Below, piece by piece: positions 9,670 through 18,620 of a stretch of 64,000 bases of DNA. The DNA is from Saprospiraceae bacterium. GTDB lineage: Bacteria > Bacteroidota > Bacteroidia > Chitinophagales > Saprospiraceae. The notes below the pieces were generated by a model. The model made no database searches, was not told the DNA's origin, and was given only the letters and a program-made list of their open reading frames with translations. The translations under genes were made by a program, and so were the position numbers. Positions within the stretch are counted from its first letter, which is position 1; each line of letters opens with the position of its first letter. The DNA lies in contig JADJGA010000006.1 of NCBI GenBank assembly GCA_016708265.1, positions 124,001-188,000 of the forward strand. Direction: 5' to 3'.

Positions 9670-9990
9670 ATTGTACATACAGATCATGCTTACTTACCTG
9701 ACCTTATTGTTAATTTAATAGCACCAGATGGAACAACAGCAAGTTATGCAATTGGTGGTTGCCGGAGGATTGGCCAATCAATTGTAAATTTGATGATGAA
9801 GGATGCAGGTGTTGACTGTAATGATCTCGATCAGAATGGTAATGCACTAGTTTGTCATATTAATCCTGGCAGTTTTAACCCTTTAGCCTTGTTGCTGCAT
9901 TTGAAGGAGTTGATGCAAGGGGTGAATGGAAGTTACTATATGATGATAATGCAGGTGTTGATGATGGAACTACTTCAAAATAGGACTTGA
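9670..9990 (+). CDS. Giant T9SS cargo protein, fourth fragment (proprotein convertase P-domain-like)
   Basis: Frame 1 is open from 9670 and begins IVHTDHAYLPDLIVNLIAPD, a match to the opening strands of the P-domain (P/Homo B) found in many exported Bacteroidota proteins. Further parts of the same domain appear after frame changes: GGLANQ and CKFDDEGC near 9765-9810, AFEGVDARGEWK near 9900-9930, and DDNAGVDDGTTSK with IGLEV near 9945-9995. At least four indels lie in these 320 bases. No start codon is expected here; it is an internal part of the 7556-13685 gene. Confidence 0.5.
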   Translation: MVHTDHAYLPDLIVNLIAPDGTTASYAIGGCRRIGQSIVNLMMKDAGVDCNDLDQNGNALVCHINPGSFNPLALLLHLKELMQGVNGSYYMMIMQVLMMELLQNRT

Positions 9991-10076
9991 AGTATAGGTA
10001 AATCTACCACAGGTAGTTCCTTTCGATGCATGTGGAGACCAAACATTAACATATGTTGATAATATGATAATTTACT

Positions 10077-13000
10077 GTGAGTCACCAGCTAATAGTTATA
10101 GCAAGAACCTGGACAGCGACTGATGCATCAGGAAATTCAACTTCATGTGTACAAACGATTAATATAAATTTACCAGACTGGTCAACATTCTATTGGCCGG
10201 TGAATTATGATGGATTGCCACAGAATGAGCCGATGTTGGAATGTGGAGGAGAATATCCTGGACCACACATAACAGGATGGCCAACAGATGGTAATGATTT
10301 TTGCGGAACACTTGAAATTTTCTACAATGACAGGGTATATCCATTAACATGTGGAACAAAGATATTGAGAGACTGGACAGTTGTAAATGATTGTACAGGA
10401 TTAGTTGTAACACACACACAGGTGATAAGGATAACAGATACTACAAAACCAACATTCTGTGATCCTGAGAACATAGAAGCAAGGACAAAAGCATATATCT
10501 GCGAATCAGACATAGCAGTACCTGCAATAAATTGTTTGAAAGATAATTGTGATGCATTTCCAAAATGGTGGGTAACTACTAATGCTGGAAAATTGGTAGG
10601 CGACAAAAACCTTAATGGATATGTTGACTGGAATGAGACATGGTATGTAGTAGGAGTACCAGTGGGACAATACAGTTTATGTTATCATGCAATAGACAAC
10701 TGTGGCAACGAAGCTACAAAATGTGTAACAATGACAGTAATCGACGGAGTACCACCGATACCTGTATGTGAGCAGTTCAAGCAAGTATCACTGACAGGTT
10801 ACGGACATGCAAAAGTATATGCTGATGCATATGATTCAGGTTCATTTGACAATTGCAACCCTGTATGGTTCAAGGTATTGAGAGTAAATGCTGACTTGGT
10901 ATATGACGGAGGATGTCCTGATTTGAATGGAGACGACAATCCAAAGACAGCTACTAATGATGTATGGTATGATGACGAAGTATATTTCTGCTGCGAAGAT
11001 GTAGGAAAACAAGTTATGGTATCGATGAGGGTATTTGACAAGAATCCTGGAGTAGGACCTGTAAATCCAAGTAGAATGTTACCTGGAGGAGACCTTTACG
11101 GACATTACAATGATTGCTGGAACATGACACTTATTGAGTGTAAGATACCACCGGTATTGACATGCCCTGAAATCACAATCACATGTGAAGAGAGCTTAGA
11201 TCCTAATGATAATGCTAAATTATGGCCTGGAGTTGTAAGCCTGTGCGGAGTAGAATTAGAATACAAAGACAGCAGGGACAACAGCACATGCGGAGCAAAC
11301 ATAACAAGGACATGGACAGCTACGGGATGTGATAAGACCACAACATGCAAACAGACTATTAAAGTTATTGGAACAACACCATTTGATCCATGTACGATAG
11401 TATTCCCAAGTGATAAGCAGACACATTGCACAGCGGATTTACCAGACGGAGGAAAACCAACATGGGATGAGAATCCATGTAATGTAATAACATCAGAGAT
11501 CATCAACGAAGACACATTCAAATTTGTAGATGGTGCATGTTATAAGATAATTAGAGAGTGGGCAGTTATAGACTGGTGTGTATACAAGCCAAATACCGGA
11601 GCTGAAGATAATTTAGATCCAGTAACAAGTGCAAGGAAATTCAACTGCAACACATTGGTAAAAGACGGATACTACAGATATACACAGATATTGAAGGTAG
11701 TAGACTTGATACCACCGACGATTGCGGTAGAAGATCAGTGTGTAGGAACTACAGATTGTTATGCATACAATGTAGAGATGAAGGCAACTGCATCAGATAC
11801 ATGTAATACAAATGAAGAATACTGGTGGAAATATAAAGTTGAGAATTTGGATTGTGTATGTGAGCCGATACAGGTATCATACAACTATTTGCCAAAACCA
11901 ACAGGAGCAGCAGTAGGCAAGAGAAGTCTTGACAAATTAGACAAAGTAAAAGAAGCGAAATTAGTATTGTTGAATCCGGCGATAGCAGGACACTACAAAG
12001 TCACATGGACAGTAGGAGACGGCTGCGGAAATGCAACTACGAAAGAGCAGTATTTTACAATAGCAGACAAGAAAGCACCGACACCGGTAATGGTAGACAT
12101 AGCAACAGCGGTAATGGAGAATGGCATGGTAGAATTGAAAGCAAGATGGTTTGACAAAGGCGGATGCGGAGACGGATGTATCTCATCATTTGACAATTGT
12201 TCAGATCAGACAGAATTGTACTTCACATTTACACCTATGATACCGAACTTATGGGTAGAATCTACAAAATGGGCAAATCAGTTTGCACAGTACGGAAGGA
12301 ACTTCTTTGATCCAACTACAGGAGCAATCAGCACAGAGGCTAAGTTCTTACTTGGAACAGCACATGCATGGTATCCACAGAGCAGGTCATCAAGCAGAGT
12401 ATGGTTGTGTGATTATGTAGCGGAATCAAACTACTACAAGACAGTACAGATATATGTATGGGATCAGTTTGCATTGGATGCAGATTGTGATGATAAGAAC
12501 TATGATTTTGCTAACGTGATAGTAAACTTCAACCATTGCGGATCAGATCCTAAGCCATTGGTAGCAGGAAATGTTCCATTGGAGAATATGACAATGAAAG
12601 CAACATATGATGAAGGATTCTTCACAACGTTGACAAAGGACGGAGCATACAGTGTAGGAGTAAACGCTAATGAGGCATACAAAGTATCAGGAACTAAAGA
12701 TACAGACTTCCTGAACGGAGTAACAACATTAGACCTTGTAATCATTCAGAAATACCTGTTAGGCTTGAAGAGCATTACAGATGGTAAGTTGCTACTTGCA
12801 GCAGACATCAACAATAACGGAGAGGTAACAGCGGCAGACTTACTGGAAGCAAGGAAAGTTATTCTTGGCACAAAAGAGAGATTCACAAACAATTCATGGA
12901 TTGCAGTAGATCCACAGACAAATTCAAGAGAGAGAGCGGTTACAGTTGGAACGACAAATGTAAGCGGAATCAATTTTGATGTAGTTAAGATAGGAGATAT

Positions 13001-13685
13001 GAACAAGACAGCGAATGCACTTGAGAGCAGAAGTTCAAACAGTGTAAGGTTGATGCTTGATGATGCGAATGTAAAAGCTGGACAGATAGTAGAGATACCA
13101 TTCTATGCAGAAGACTTTACAGGAGTATACGGAGCACAATTCACGATGAATCTATCAGGCACATTAGAGGAATTAGTATCAGGCGGACTTGATATCAATG
13201 AGAGCAACTACAATGTAGTAAATGGTAATTTGATAGTAAGCTTTAATGATGCAAAAGGACTTGATGTAGCAGACGGAAGTGTACTGTTCACATTGAAAGT
13301 TAGATCGGATGTAGATGGTAACATCAGCAATGTATTGAATATCAATGACAATGTATTGAGATCAGAGATTTACACAGGTAAAGATTTGGATATCAACAGC
13401 ATAGAGATAGGATACAGGAATGTAGATGTAACATATGCATTATATCAGAACGAACCGAACCCATTTGTAACAACAACTACAATAGGATTCGAGTTACCAA
13501 CTGCTGCTAATTATACATTGACAGTATTTGATGTGACTGGAAGAGAATTGAAAGTATTGAATAGCAAAGGAGTAGCTGGTTACAACAGTGTAACTATAGA
13601 TGGAATCAGCGCTACCGGTGTTTTGACATACAGATTAGAATCAGACGATTTCACAGCTACTAAGAAAATGGTTAACTTGAAATAA
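10077..13685 (+). CDS. Giant T9SS cargo protein, C-terminal 1200 residues (HYR-like, dockerin, cohesin-like, type A sorting domain)
   Basis: This long intact frame is the remainder of the gene that starts at 7556; the GTG at 10077 is not a convincing start, and the real frame enters near 10098 (ARTWTATDASGNSTSC). Cys-rich HYR-related repeats occupy about residues 10-640. Near residues 880-925 lies a dockerin type I-like pair of calcium loops (LDLVIIQKYLLGL, ADINNNGEVTAADLLEARK). Residues about 980-1105 resemble a cohesin-type beta-sandwich (IVEIPFYAEDFTGVYGAQF). The last 80 residues, from YQNEPNPF, are a T9SS type A sorting signal (FDVTGRELKVLN). Codon use favours GTA, GCA, ACA, ATA and GGA, unlike neighbouring genes. 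A strong terminator follows. Likely an abundant surface or extracellular protein. Confidence 0.75.
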   Translation: MSHQLIVIARTWTATDASGNSTSCVQTININLPDWSTFYWPVNYDGLPQNEPMLECGGEYPGPHITGWPTDGNDFCGTLEIFYNDRVYPLTCGTKILRDWTVVNDCTGLVVTHTQVIRITDTTKPTFCDPENIEARTKAYICESDIAVPAINCLKDNCDAFPKWWVTTNAGKLVGDKNLNGYVDWNETWYVVGVPVGQYSLCYHAIDNCGNEATKCVTMTVIDGVPPIPVCEQFKQVSLTGYGHAKVYADAYDSGSFDNCNPVWFKVLRVNADLVYDGGCPDLNGDDNPKTATNDVWYDDEVYFCCEDVGKQVMVSMRVFDKNPGVGPVNPSRMLPGGDLYGHYNDCWNMTLIECKIPPVLTCPEITITCEESLDPNDNAKLWPGVVSLCGVELEYKDSRDNSTCGANITRTWTATGCDKTTTCKQTIKVIGTTPFDPCTIVFPSDKQTHCTADLPDGGKPTWDENPCNVITSEIINEDTFKFVDGACYKIIREWAVIDWCVYKPNTGAEDNLDPVTSARKFNCNTLVKDGYYRYTQILKVVDLIPPTIAVEDQCVGTTDCYAYNVEMKATASDTCNTNEEYWWKYKVENLDCVCEPIQVSYNYLPKPTGAAVGKRSLDKLDKVKEAKLVLLNPAIAGHYKVTWTVGDGCGNATTKEQYFTIADKKAPTPVMVDIATAVMENGMVELKARWFDKGGCGDGCISSFDNCSDQTELYFTFTPMIPNLWVESTKWANQFAQYGRNFFDPTTGAISTEAKFLLGTAHAWYPQSRSSSRVWLCDYVAESNYYKTVQIYVWDQFALDADCDDKNYDFANVIVNFNHCGSDPKPLVAGNVPLENMTMKATYDEGFFTTLTKDGAYSVGVNANEAYKVSGTKDTDFLNGVTTLDLVIIQKYLLGLKSITDGKLLLAADINNNGEVTAADLLEARKVILGTKERFTNNSWIAVDPQTNSRERAVTVGTTNVSGINFDVVKIGDMNKTANALESRSSNSVRLMLDDANVKAGQIVEIPFYAEDFTGVYGAQFTMNLSGTLEELVSGGLDINESNYNVVNGNLIVSFNDAKGLDVADGSVLFTLKVRSDVDGNISNVLNINDNVLRSEIYTGKDLDINSIEIGYRNVDVTYALYQNEPNPFVTTTTIGFELPTAANYTLTVFDVTGRELKVLNSKGVAGYNSVTIDGISATGVLTYRLESDDFTATKKMVNLK

Positions 13686-13723
13686 TCTGAGTAGTGTATA
13701 ATCGATTGAGTGAGTAATATGGA

Positions 13724-13752
13724 GGGCTTCCCAAACGGGAAGCCCTTTTTTT
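13724..13752 (+). terminator. Rho-independent terminator after the giant cargo gene
   Basis: GGGCTTCCC (13724-13732), loop AAAC, GGGAAGCCC (13737-13745), then seven T: a perfect 9-bp stem with a T tract 39 bp after the stop. A second weaker hairpin (GCCTGTT / AACAGGC, 13762-13782) follows. Confidence 0.92.
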
Positions 13753-13811
13753 ATATATATGGCCTGTTATTCAAAAACAGGCTTTGTTATAATAATATTC
13801 TTAAAATTGCG

Positions 13812-13819
13812 TACTTTTG
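13812..13819 (+). promoter_or_regulatory. Bacteroidota-type -7 box (TACTTTTG)
   Basis: An exact TAnnTTTG match 42 bp upstream of the 13862 gene, just after the terminator. The nearest TTTG (13783-13786) is about 25 bp away, farther than the usual -33 spacing, so the upstream element is uncertain. It would drive the small protein, mutL, rhomboids and EEP gene. Confidence 0.5.
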
Positions 13820-13861
13820 TTAATTGTTGGAATGTATTATAAATTTTAATTCTGAATAATT

Positions 13862-14164
13862 ATGCCTAGTTTTTTACGTATGAGTTTTTTTAAAACCTCA
13901 AAACCGAGGAAATTTGAACCAGTTCCAAGATTTTATGATCCTCAGAAGGAAGCAATCGATCTGTTGATGCGCAAACAGGAAGATAGTGAAAAGGCAAAAG
14001 TTGAACGAATTAAATATAAGGTAAAAAATAATTTTCAGGGTAGTAGTGCCGGAAGTGGTAGATTCTCCGGTAGTTATAAACGTAGTATCAAAAGTTCAAA
14101 TTTGAGACTGGTTATAATTTTATTCATAATGATTTTGCTGATATATTTAGTTTTTATTTATTAG
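13862..14164 (+). CDS. Small protein with C-terminal membrane anchor, upstream of mutL
   Basis: 100 residues: a basic, Phe/Arg-rich N-terminal region (SKPRKFEPVPRFYDPQKEA), a charged middle, a Ser/Gly-rich stretch and one hydrophobic helix at the very C-terminus (residues about 80-98). Proteins of this shape lie just before mutL in many Bacteroidota and are sometimes labelled as a riboflavin synthase subunit, for which nothing here gives support. It ends 15 bp before mutL and is probably co-transcribed. Function unknown. Confidence 0.7.
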   Translation: MPSFLRMSFFKTSKPRKFEPVPRFYDPQKEAIDLLMRKQEDSEKAKVERIKYKVKNNFQGSSAGSGRFSGSYKRSIKSSNLRLVIILFIMILLIYLVFIY

Positions 14165-14179
14165 TAGGTTTCTATAATT

Positions 14180-15997
14180 ATGAGTGATCTTATTAAACTA
14201 TTACCAGATTCAATTGCCAGCCAGATAGCTGCAGGAGAAGTTATTCAGCGTCCGGCATCTGTTGTTAAGGAATTGCTTGAGAATTCTGTTGATGCCAAAG
14301 CTGATGAGATTACTCTCGTATTGAAGGATTCGGGTAAAACACTTATTCAGGTCAGTGATAACGGTACAGGTATGTCTGATACCGATGCAAGAATGTGCTT
14401 TGAAAGGCATGCAACGTCAAAGATCAGCACCGTTCAGGATATTTTCAAAATATCAACCAAGGGTTTTAGAGGTGAAGCACTGGCTTCAATTGCTGCTATT
14501 TCGCAGGTCGAGATGATCACCCGGGATGATGGCAGAGATTTGGGCACCCGAATACTTATAGATGGATCTGTTGTCAAAAAGCAGGAAATGATTCAGAGCG
14601 AAACTGGCACCAGGATTTCTGTTAAAAATCTATTTTTTAATATCCCCGCAAGAAGAAAGTTTCTGAAGACTGAAGCAGTGGAGTGGAAGCATATCACAGA
14701 AGAATTTATCAGAGTGGCTTTGGCTCATCCTGAAGTAAGTTTTAATCTGCATCATAATGGAAACACAATATACCAGTTACCAAAATCAAATGTAAGGCAT
14801 AGAGTCCTGAGTATAGCCGGCAAGGGTCTTGATTCTAAAATATTGCCGCTTGATGAGGAAATGGAACTTTTCAAAGTGAGGGGTTTTATTGGTAATATGG
14901 ATTTGCTGCAGAAGACCAGAAACAATCAGTATCTGTTTGTCAACAAGCGTTTTATTAAAAGCAACTACCTTAATCACGCTATCACTTCGGCTTACGGGGA
15001 GTTCAATATGTATGGGGAGTTTCCATTTTATGTGCTTTATATTGATATAAACCCTTCCCTGATTGACATAAATGTGCATCCTACCAAGCAGGAGATAAAA
15101 TTTGAAGAGGAAAAACTTGTTTATAATTATCTGAAGGTTGCTATTAAACATGTTATTGGAAAAAATATATTTGTACCTAAAATTGAGTTTCAAGAAGATT
15201 TAACCTTCAAAAAAATGCAATCAGGAAATTCAGAATCTAAAGGTACAGCAGTTAATTTTGGTTCAAAGCTCAATGAAAAAGTCTTCTCTTCCGGAAAATC
15301 TCAGGATTGGGAAAAAGTGTATGAACTGGTTAAATCGAAACGAGATACTTTTACTGGAATACCTGATCCTGCATTGGGAATAGAGTTGACACACTCTAAT
15401 CAGGAAGAAGAATACTTGAGAGAAAACAAGTTGAATGATCCGGGAAAAATATTGCAGGTATTTAATAATTATCTCTTGTATGAACAAAATCAGAAATTAG
15501 TCGTAATTAATATAAAGGCAGCTGTTGCAAGGATAAATTATGAAAGGATTTATTCCACTCTTGAAAAAAGTATAGCTCAAAGTAAAAAGCAGCTGGTATT
15601 TCCGATTACAATTAAATTGCAGGAAAATAATAATATTTTGAATGATGAATTTGTTAAAGAATTGCGCAATTACGGATTTGATTGTGAAATAATTACAAAC
15701 AAATTGCTTGTAAAAGCTGTTCCTGAATATGTGGATGATGACAATTTGAAGGAGCTGGTAGAAACATGTCTGAATAGTTATATTTCAGATATTGATTTCA
15801 GATATGCATTTATAGAGAAATTTGCTATCAAGGCATCATCTGCAAGAAAAGTTGATACTGGAAGGCTGGACGATCAGGAAAAGGTATATTTGTTAAAGAA
15901 CCTGCTGAGCACAAAAAATTCTGCCTTTGGTCCGGGAGGAGAAAAAATTTTTATTGAAATTGGAGATCAGGAATTCAGTAAACTGATCAATTCCTGA
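14180..15997 (+). CDS. mutL: DNA mismatch repair protein MutL
   Basis: 605 residues. The GHKL ATPase motifs are clear: ELLENSVDAKADE, DNGTGM, FERHATSKI and GFRGEALASIAA, followed by the transducer domain with NVHPTKQEIKFEEE near residues 298-311. The C-terminal dimerisation domain starts near residue 420. Where endonuclease-type MutL proteins have DQHA(x)2E(x)4E, this one has N444-I-K-A-A-V-A-R-I-N-Y-E, so the metal-binding D, Q and H are absent. The later cysteine and CPHGRP-like motifs are not recognisable either (ASSARKVDTG, GPGGEKI). It links MutS mismatch recognition to later repair steps; the nicking activity is doubtful. First gene of a compact block with two rhomboids. Confidence 0.93.
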   Translation: MSDLIKLLPDSIASQIAAGEVIQRPASVVKELLENSVDAKADEITLVLKDSGKTLIQVSDNGTGMSDTDARMCFERHATSKISTVQDIFKISTKGFRGEALASIAAISQVEMITRDDGRDLGTRILIDGSVVKKQEMIQSETGTRISVKNLFFNIPARRKFLKTEAVEWKHITEEFIRVALAHPEVSFNLHHNGNTIYQLPKSNVRHRVLSIAGKGLDSKILPLDEEMELFKVRGFIGNMDLLQKTRNNQYLFVNKRFIKSNYLNHAITSAYGEFNMYGEFPFYVLYIDINPSLIDINVHPTKQEIKFEEEKLVYNYLKVAIKHVIGKNIFVPKIEFQEDLTFKKMQSGNSESKGTAVNFGSKLNEKVFSSGKSQDWEKVYELVKSKRDTFTGIPDPALGIELTHSNQEEEYLRENKLNDPGKILQVFNNYLLYEQNQKLVVINIKAAVARINYERIYSTLEKSIAQSKKQLVFPITIKLQENNNILNDEFVKELRNYGFDCEIITNKLLVKAVPEYVDDDNLKELVETCLNSYISDIDFRYAFIEKFAIKASSARKVDTGRLDDQEKVYLLKNLLSTKNSAFGPGGEKIFIEIGDQEFSKLINS

Positions 15998-16011
15998 AAT
16001 AAATATAAAAA

Positions 16012-16713
16012 ATGATATCGATAACACCTGTTGTAAAAAATCTTATAATAATAAATATTATTGTCTTTGTTAGTGTTTCAATGCTATTTCCAGGCTGGAT
16101 GGAATACTTTCAGGCATATTACCCTGCCTCTGCTTCTTTCAAACCAATACAGGTAATAACACATATGTTCATGCATGGTACATTAATTCCGCATTTGTTT
16201 TTCAATATGTTTATGCTATATATGTTCGGTACCAGTATGGAGTATTATTGGGGGAGTAAATACTTTCTTTTTGTCTATCTTGCCAGTGGATTCGGGGCTA
16301 TTTTTTTCCACTATTTAGTTAAGTATATTGTCATTCAATACTATGGTACAGGTATAAATCCTGATGATTATCAAAGGATGTTAGCAGAGGGCAGAAGTAT
16401 AATTGTTGAGGGGAAAAATTATGTAGGAATCCTTGGCCGCATAAATATGATGGTGAATGTACCTGCAGTAGGTGCTTCGGGTGCTGTTTTCGGTATTTTA
16501 ACAGGATTTGCTACACAATTTCCTAGAAGAAAGCTTATGCTCCTTATACCACCAATACCAGTTGAAGCAAGGATTTTAATACCAATAATAATAATTCTCG
16601 AATTATTTCTGGGATTGGGAGGAGGTGATACCGGTGTTGCTCACTTTGCTCATATCGGGGGAGCCATTACGGGATTTGTTTTAACCAGATTCAGGTATAA
16701 ATTCAATATATGA
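16012..16713 (+). CDS. Rhomboid family intramembrane serine protease
   Basis: 233 residues with about six membrane helices. The first loop and helix carry HLFFNMFMLYMFGT. The catalytic serine is in GASGAVFG (S156) and the catalytic histidine in HFAHIGGAITGF (H214), so the Ser-His dyad is complete. Rhomboids cleave membrane-protein substrates within or next to the bilayer. It starts 14 bp after mutL and its stop overlaps the start of a second rhomboid-like gene by 4 bp (ATGA). Substrate unknown. Confidence 0.92.
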   Translation: MISITPVVKNLIIINIIVFVSVSMLFPGWMEYFQAYYPASASFKPIQVITHMFMHGTLIPHLFFNMFMLYMFGTSMEYYWGSKYFLFVYLASGFGAIFFHYLVKYIVIQYYGTGINPDDYQRMLAEGRSIIVEGKNYVGILGRINMMVNVPAVGASGAVFGILTGFATQFPRRKLMLLIPPIPVEARILIPIIIILELFLGLGGGDTGVAHFAHIGGAITGFVLTRFRYKFNI

Positions 16714-17591
16714 TGAATCAGAGTTTAAAAAATGATATAAAGCAGATGTTCAATACCACCCACATGGTAAATAAGCTCATTTTAGTGATTTTAGGAGCGT
16801 CAGTTTTGTATTTTTTAGTCAGTTCGATATTGAAAGGATTTGAATACAATTTCAATATCAATGATTATCTTTTTGTGGGCTCAGATCTGATGGATTTGTT
16901 AAAACATCCGTGGGTCCTGATAACACATTTATTTATTGCGAGGTCACTTTATGAGATGATATGGCTTTTGCTTTTGCTTTACTGGTTTGGTTCGATTTTA
17001 GGTGATATTATTGGAGATGATAAAATTCTTCCGGTTTATCTGTTCTCAGGAATTTTAGGTTCAGTATTTTTTCTGTTGCTGACAAATATTCTTAAAGTTG
17101 ACTATTTCTATTTAAGTGGATTGGAAAGTTCTGTTATTGGGATAATGGTCAGTTCTGCGGTTCTGGTTCCGGATTATAATTTAAATCTTATTTTATTCGG
17201 GAAGATCCGGATCAAATTTATTGTCCTGGCTATCATTGTCATAGATTTACTTTTTTTGTATTCCAGTTCACGCTATCAGTATTTAGCCTTTCCGGGAGCA
17301 ATTCTGGCAGGATGGTATTATATTCTGGGAATCAGAGCAGGGAATGGTTTGAATGTTCCAATTAATAAAGCTATAAATGGTACATATGGTTTTATCGGTA
17401 GTTTTTTTGACGGAAGAAAAGGTAATCTTAAAATTAAACATAAGGATGCTTCTGTTTTTACCGGAAAGGAAGACGAAAAGAAAGTGGACCAAAATGAACT
17501 GAACAGAATTCTTGATAAAATCCGTACGGTAGGCTATGACAATCTTTCAGAAAGTGAAAAGCAATTTTTATTCAAATCAGGCAGGGGATAA
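16710..17591 (+). CDS. Inactive rhomboid-like membrane protein
   Basis: 293 residues: six predicted membrane helices aligning with the upstream rhomboid, plus a cytoplasmic tail of about 90 residues ending in SESEKQFLFKSGRG, a pattern that recurs in rhomboid-family tails. The GxSG position reads GLESSVIG, with E139 where the catalytic serine should be, and the HIGG position reads FPGA (F194). Both dyad residues are therefore missing, which makes it a pseudoprotease. It overlaps the active rhomboid by 4 bp and abuts the next start codon directly, so coupled translation is likely. It could bind or regulate the active partner or its substrates; this is inference. Confidence 0.85.
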   Translation: MMNQSLKNDIKQMFNTTHMVNKLILVILGASVLYFLVSSILKGFEYNFNINDYLFVGSDLMDLLKHPWVLITHLFIARSLYEMIWLLLLLYWFGSILGDIIGDDKILPVYLFSGILGSVFFLLLTNILKVDYFYLSGLESSVIGIMVSSAVLVPDYNLNLILFGKIRIKFIVLAIIVIDLLFLYSSSRYQYLAFPGAILAGWYYILGIRAGNGLNVPINKAINGTYGFIGSFFDGRKGNLKIKHKDASVFTGKEDEKKVDQNELNRILDKIRTVGYDNLSESEKQFLFKSGRG

Positions 17592-18620
17592 ATGAAGTTT
17601 ATTAAAAAGATAGTATTTTTTGTCAATATTGTAATTTGTATATTTACATTGATTTCCTATTTAGCTCCATTTGTTGATCCAAATAAAACCTGGGTTTTGT
17701 CTTTTTTTGGACTTGCATATCCTTATTTTTTGCTGATTAATCTTTTGTTTATTATACTTTGGATGTTCAGAGGAAGCAAGAATGCTTTTTTGTCTGTAAT
17801 TGTGATATTGTTGGGGTTTCATTATGTAGGTGAATTATTTGTGTGGAAAAAGCCTGATATAGATATTGAAAAGGGAATAAAAATTATTAGCTATAATTTA
17901 AATCAGGGTTATTACCTTTATGAAAAGAAAATTCCTCAGGGAGAACTCGAAAATTATCTCATTGATGATGACCCGGATATATGTCTCTTGCAGGAAGTCA
18001 ACACTGCATATATACAGGATGAGATCAAGGGACTCAAAGCTTTTGGATATAAATTGAAGATTCCGGATATCGGCACCAGTATTTATTCAAAATACCCTTA
18101 TGTCAGAAAGGGGCATATTGATTTTATCATGGCCACAAATTCATGTATTTGGGGAGATTTCAAAATTGGTAGTGATACAGTCAGAATCTATAGTGTGCAT
18201 TTTAAATCAAACCAAATTTCAAAACAGGCAGAGGATATAGTTGCAGTTATAGAAAAGGAGAATAAAATTGAATCAAAGAATATCAGAGGCATATTAAGAA
18301 ATTATAAGAATAATGTTAAGATAAGAGCAGAGCAGGTAAAACAAGTTAAAGAACACATATTAAAATCACCATATCCGGTTATTATAGGAGGGGATTTCAA
18401 TGATCCGCCTGTTTCATATACATACAGGGAATTCAATGATTTTCTCCAGGATGCTTTCAAGGAAAAAGGTCTCGGTTTTGGCATTTCATACCAGGGAGTG
18501 ATCCCCTTTCTCAGGATCGATTATCTTTTTGTTTCAAAGGAAATAAAAATACTTGAATTTAACACCGATTCCAGGAAATATTCGGATCATTATCCAATAA
18601 CTGCGGAAGTAAAAATTTGA
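17592..18620 (+). CDS. Membrane-anchored endonuclease/exonuclease/phosphatase (EEP) family protein
   Basis: 342 residues. Three N-terminal hydrophobic segments (residues about 5-30, 37-58, 63-80) precede an EEP domain: ISYNLNQG, CLLQEVNT, VHFKSNQ, GGDFNDPP and the terminal YSDHYPI motif, which hold the metal and phosphate ligands. The family cleaves phosphodiesters or phosphomonoesters; with a membrane anchor the substrate may be a lipid or nucleotide rather than genomic DNA. The start codon follows the previous stop with no gap. Its stop touches the stop of the opposite gene at 18621, with no room for a terminator. Confidence 0.85.
   Translation: MKFIKKIVFFVNIVICIFTLISYLAPFVDPNKTWVLSFFGLAYPYFLLINLLFIILWMFRGSKNAFLSVIVILLGFHYVGELFVWKKPDIDIEKGIKIISYNLNQGYYLYEKKIPQGELENYLIDDDPDICLLQEVNTAYIQDEIKGLKAFGYKLKIPDIGTSIYSKYPYVRKGHIDFIMATNSCIWGDFKIGSDTVRIYSVHFKSNQISKQAEDIVAVIEKENKIESKNIRGILRNYKNNVKIRAEQVKQVKEHILKSPYPVIIGGDFNDPPVSYTYREFNDFLQDAFKEKGLGFGISYQGVIPFLRIDYLFVSKEIKILEFNTDSRKYSDHYPITAEVKI

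Noticed and set aside
14786..15193. 135-codon minus-strand frame inside mutL
   Set aside because: Antisense shadow of conserved mutL; aromatic- and Ile-rich composition is a by-product of the opposite frame.
17592..18620. Calling the EEP protein a second exonuclease III
   Set aside because: It has three N-terminal membrane segments and lacks XthA-specific blocks; the real exonuclease III is at 26248.
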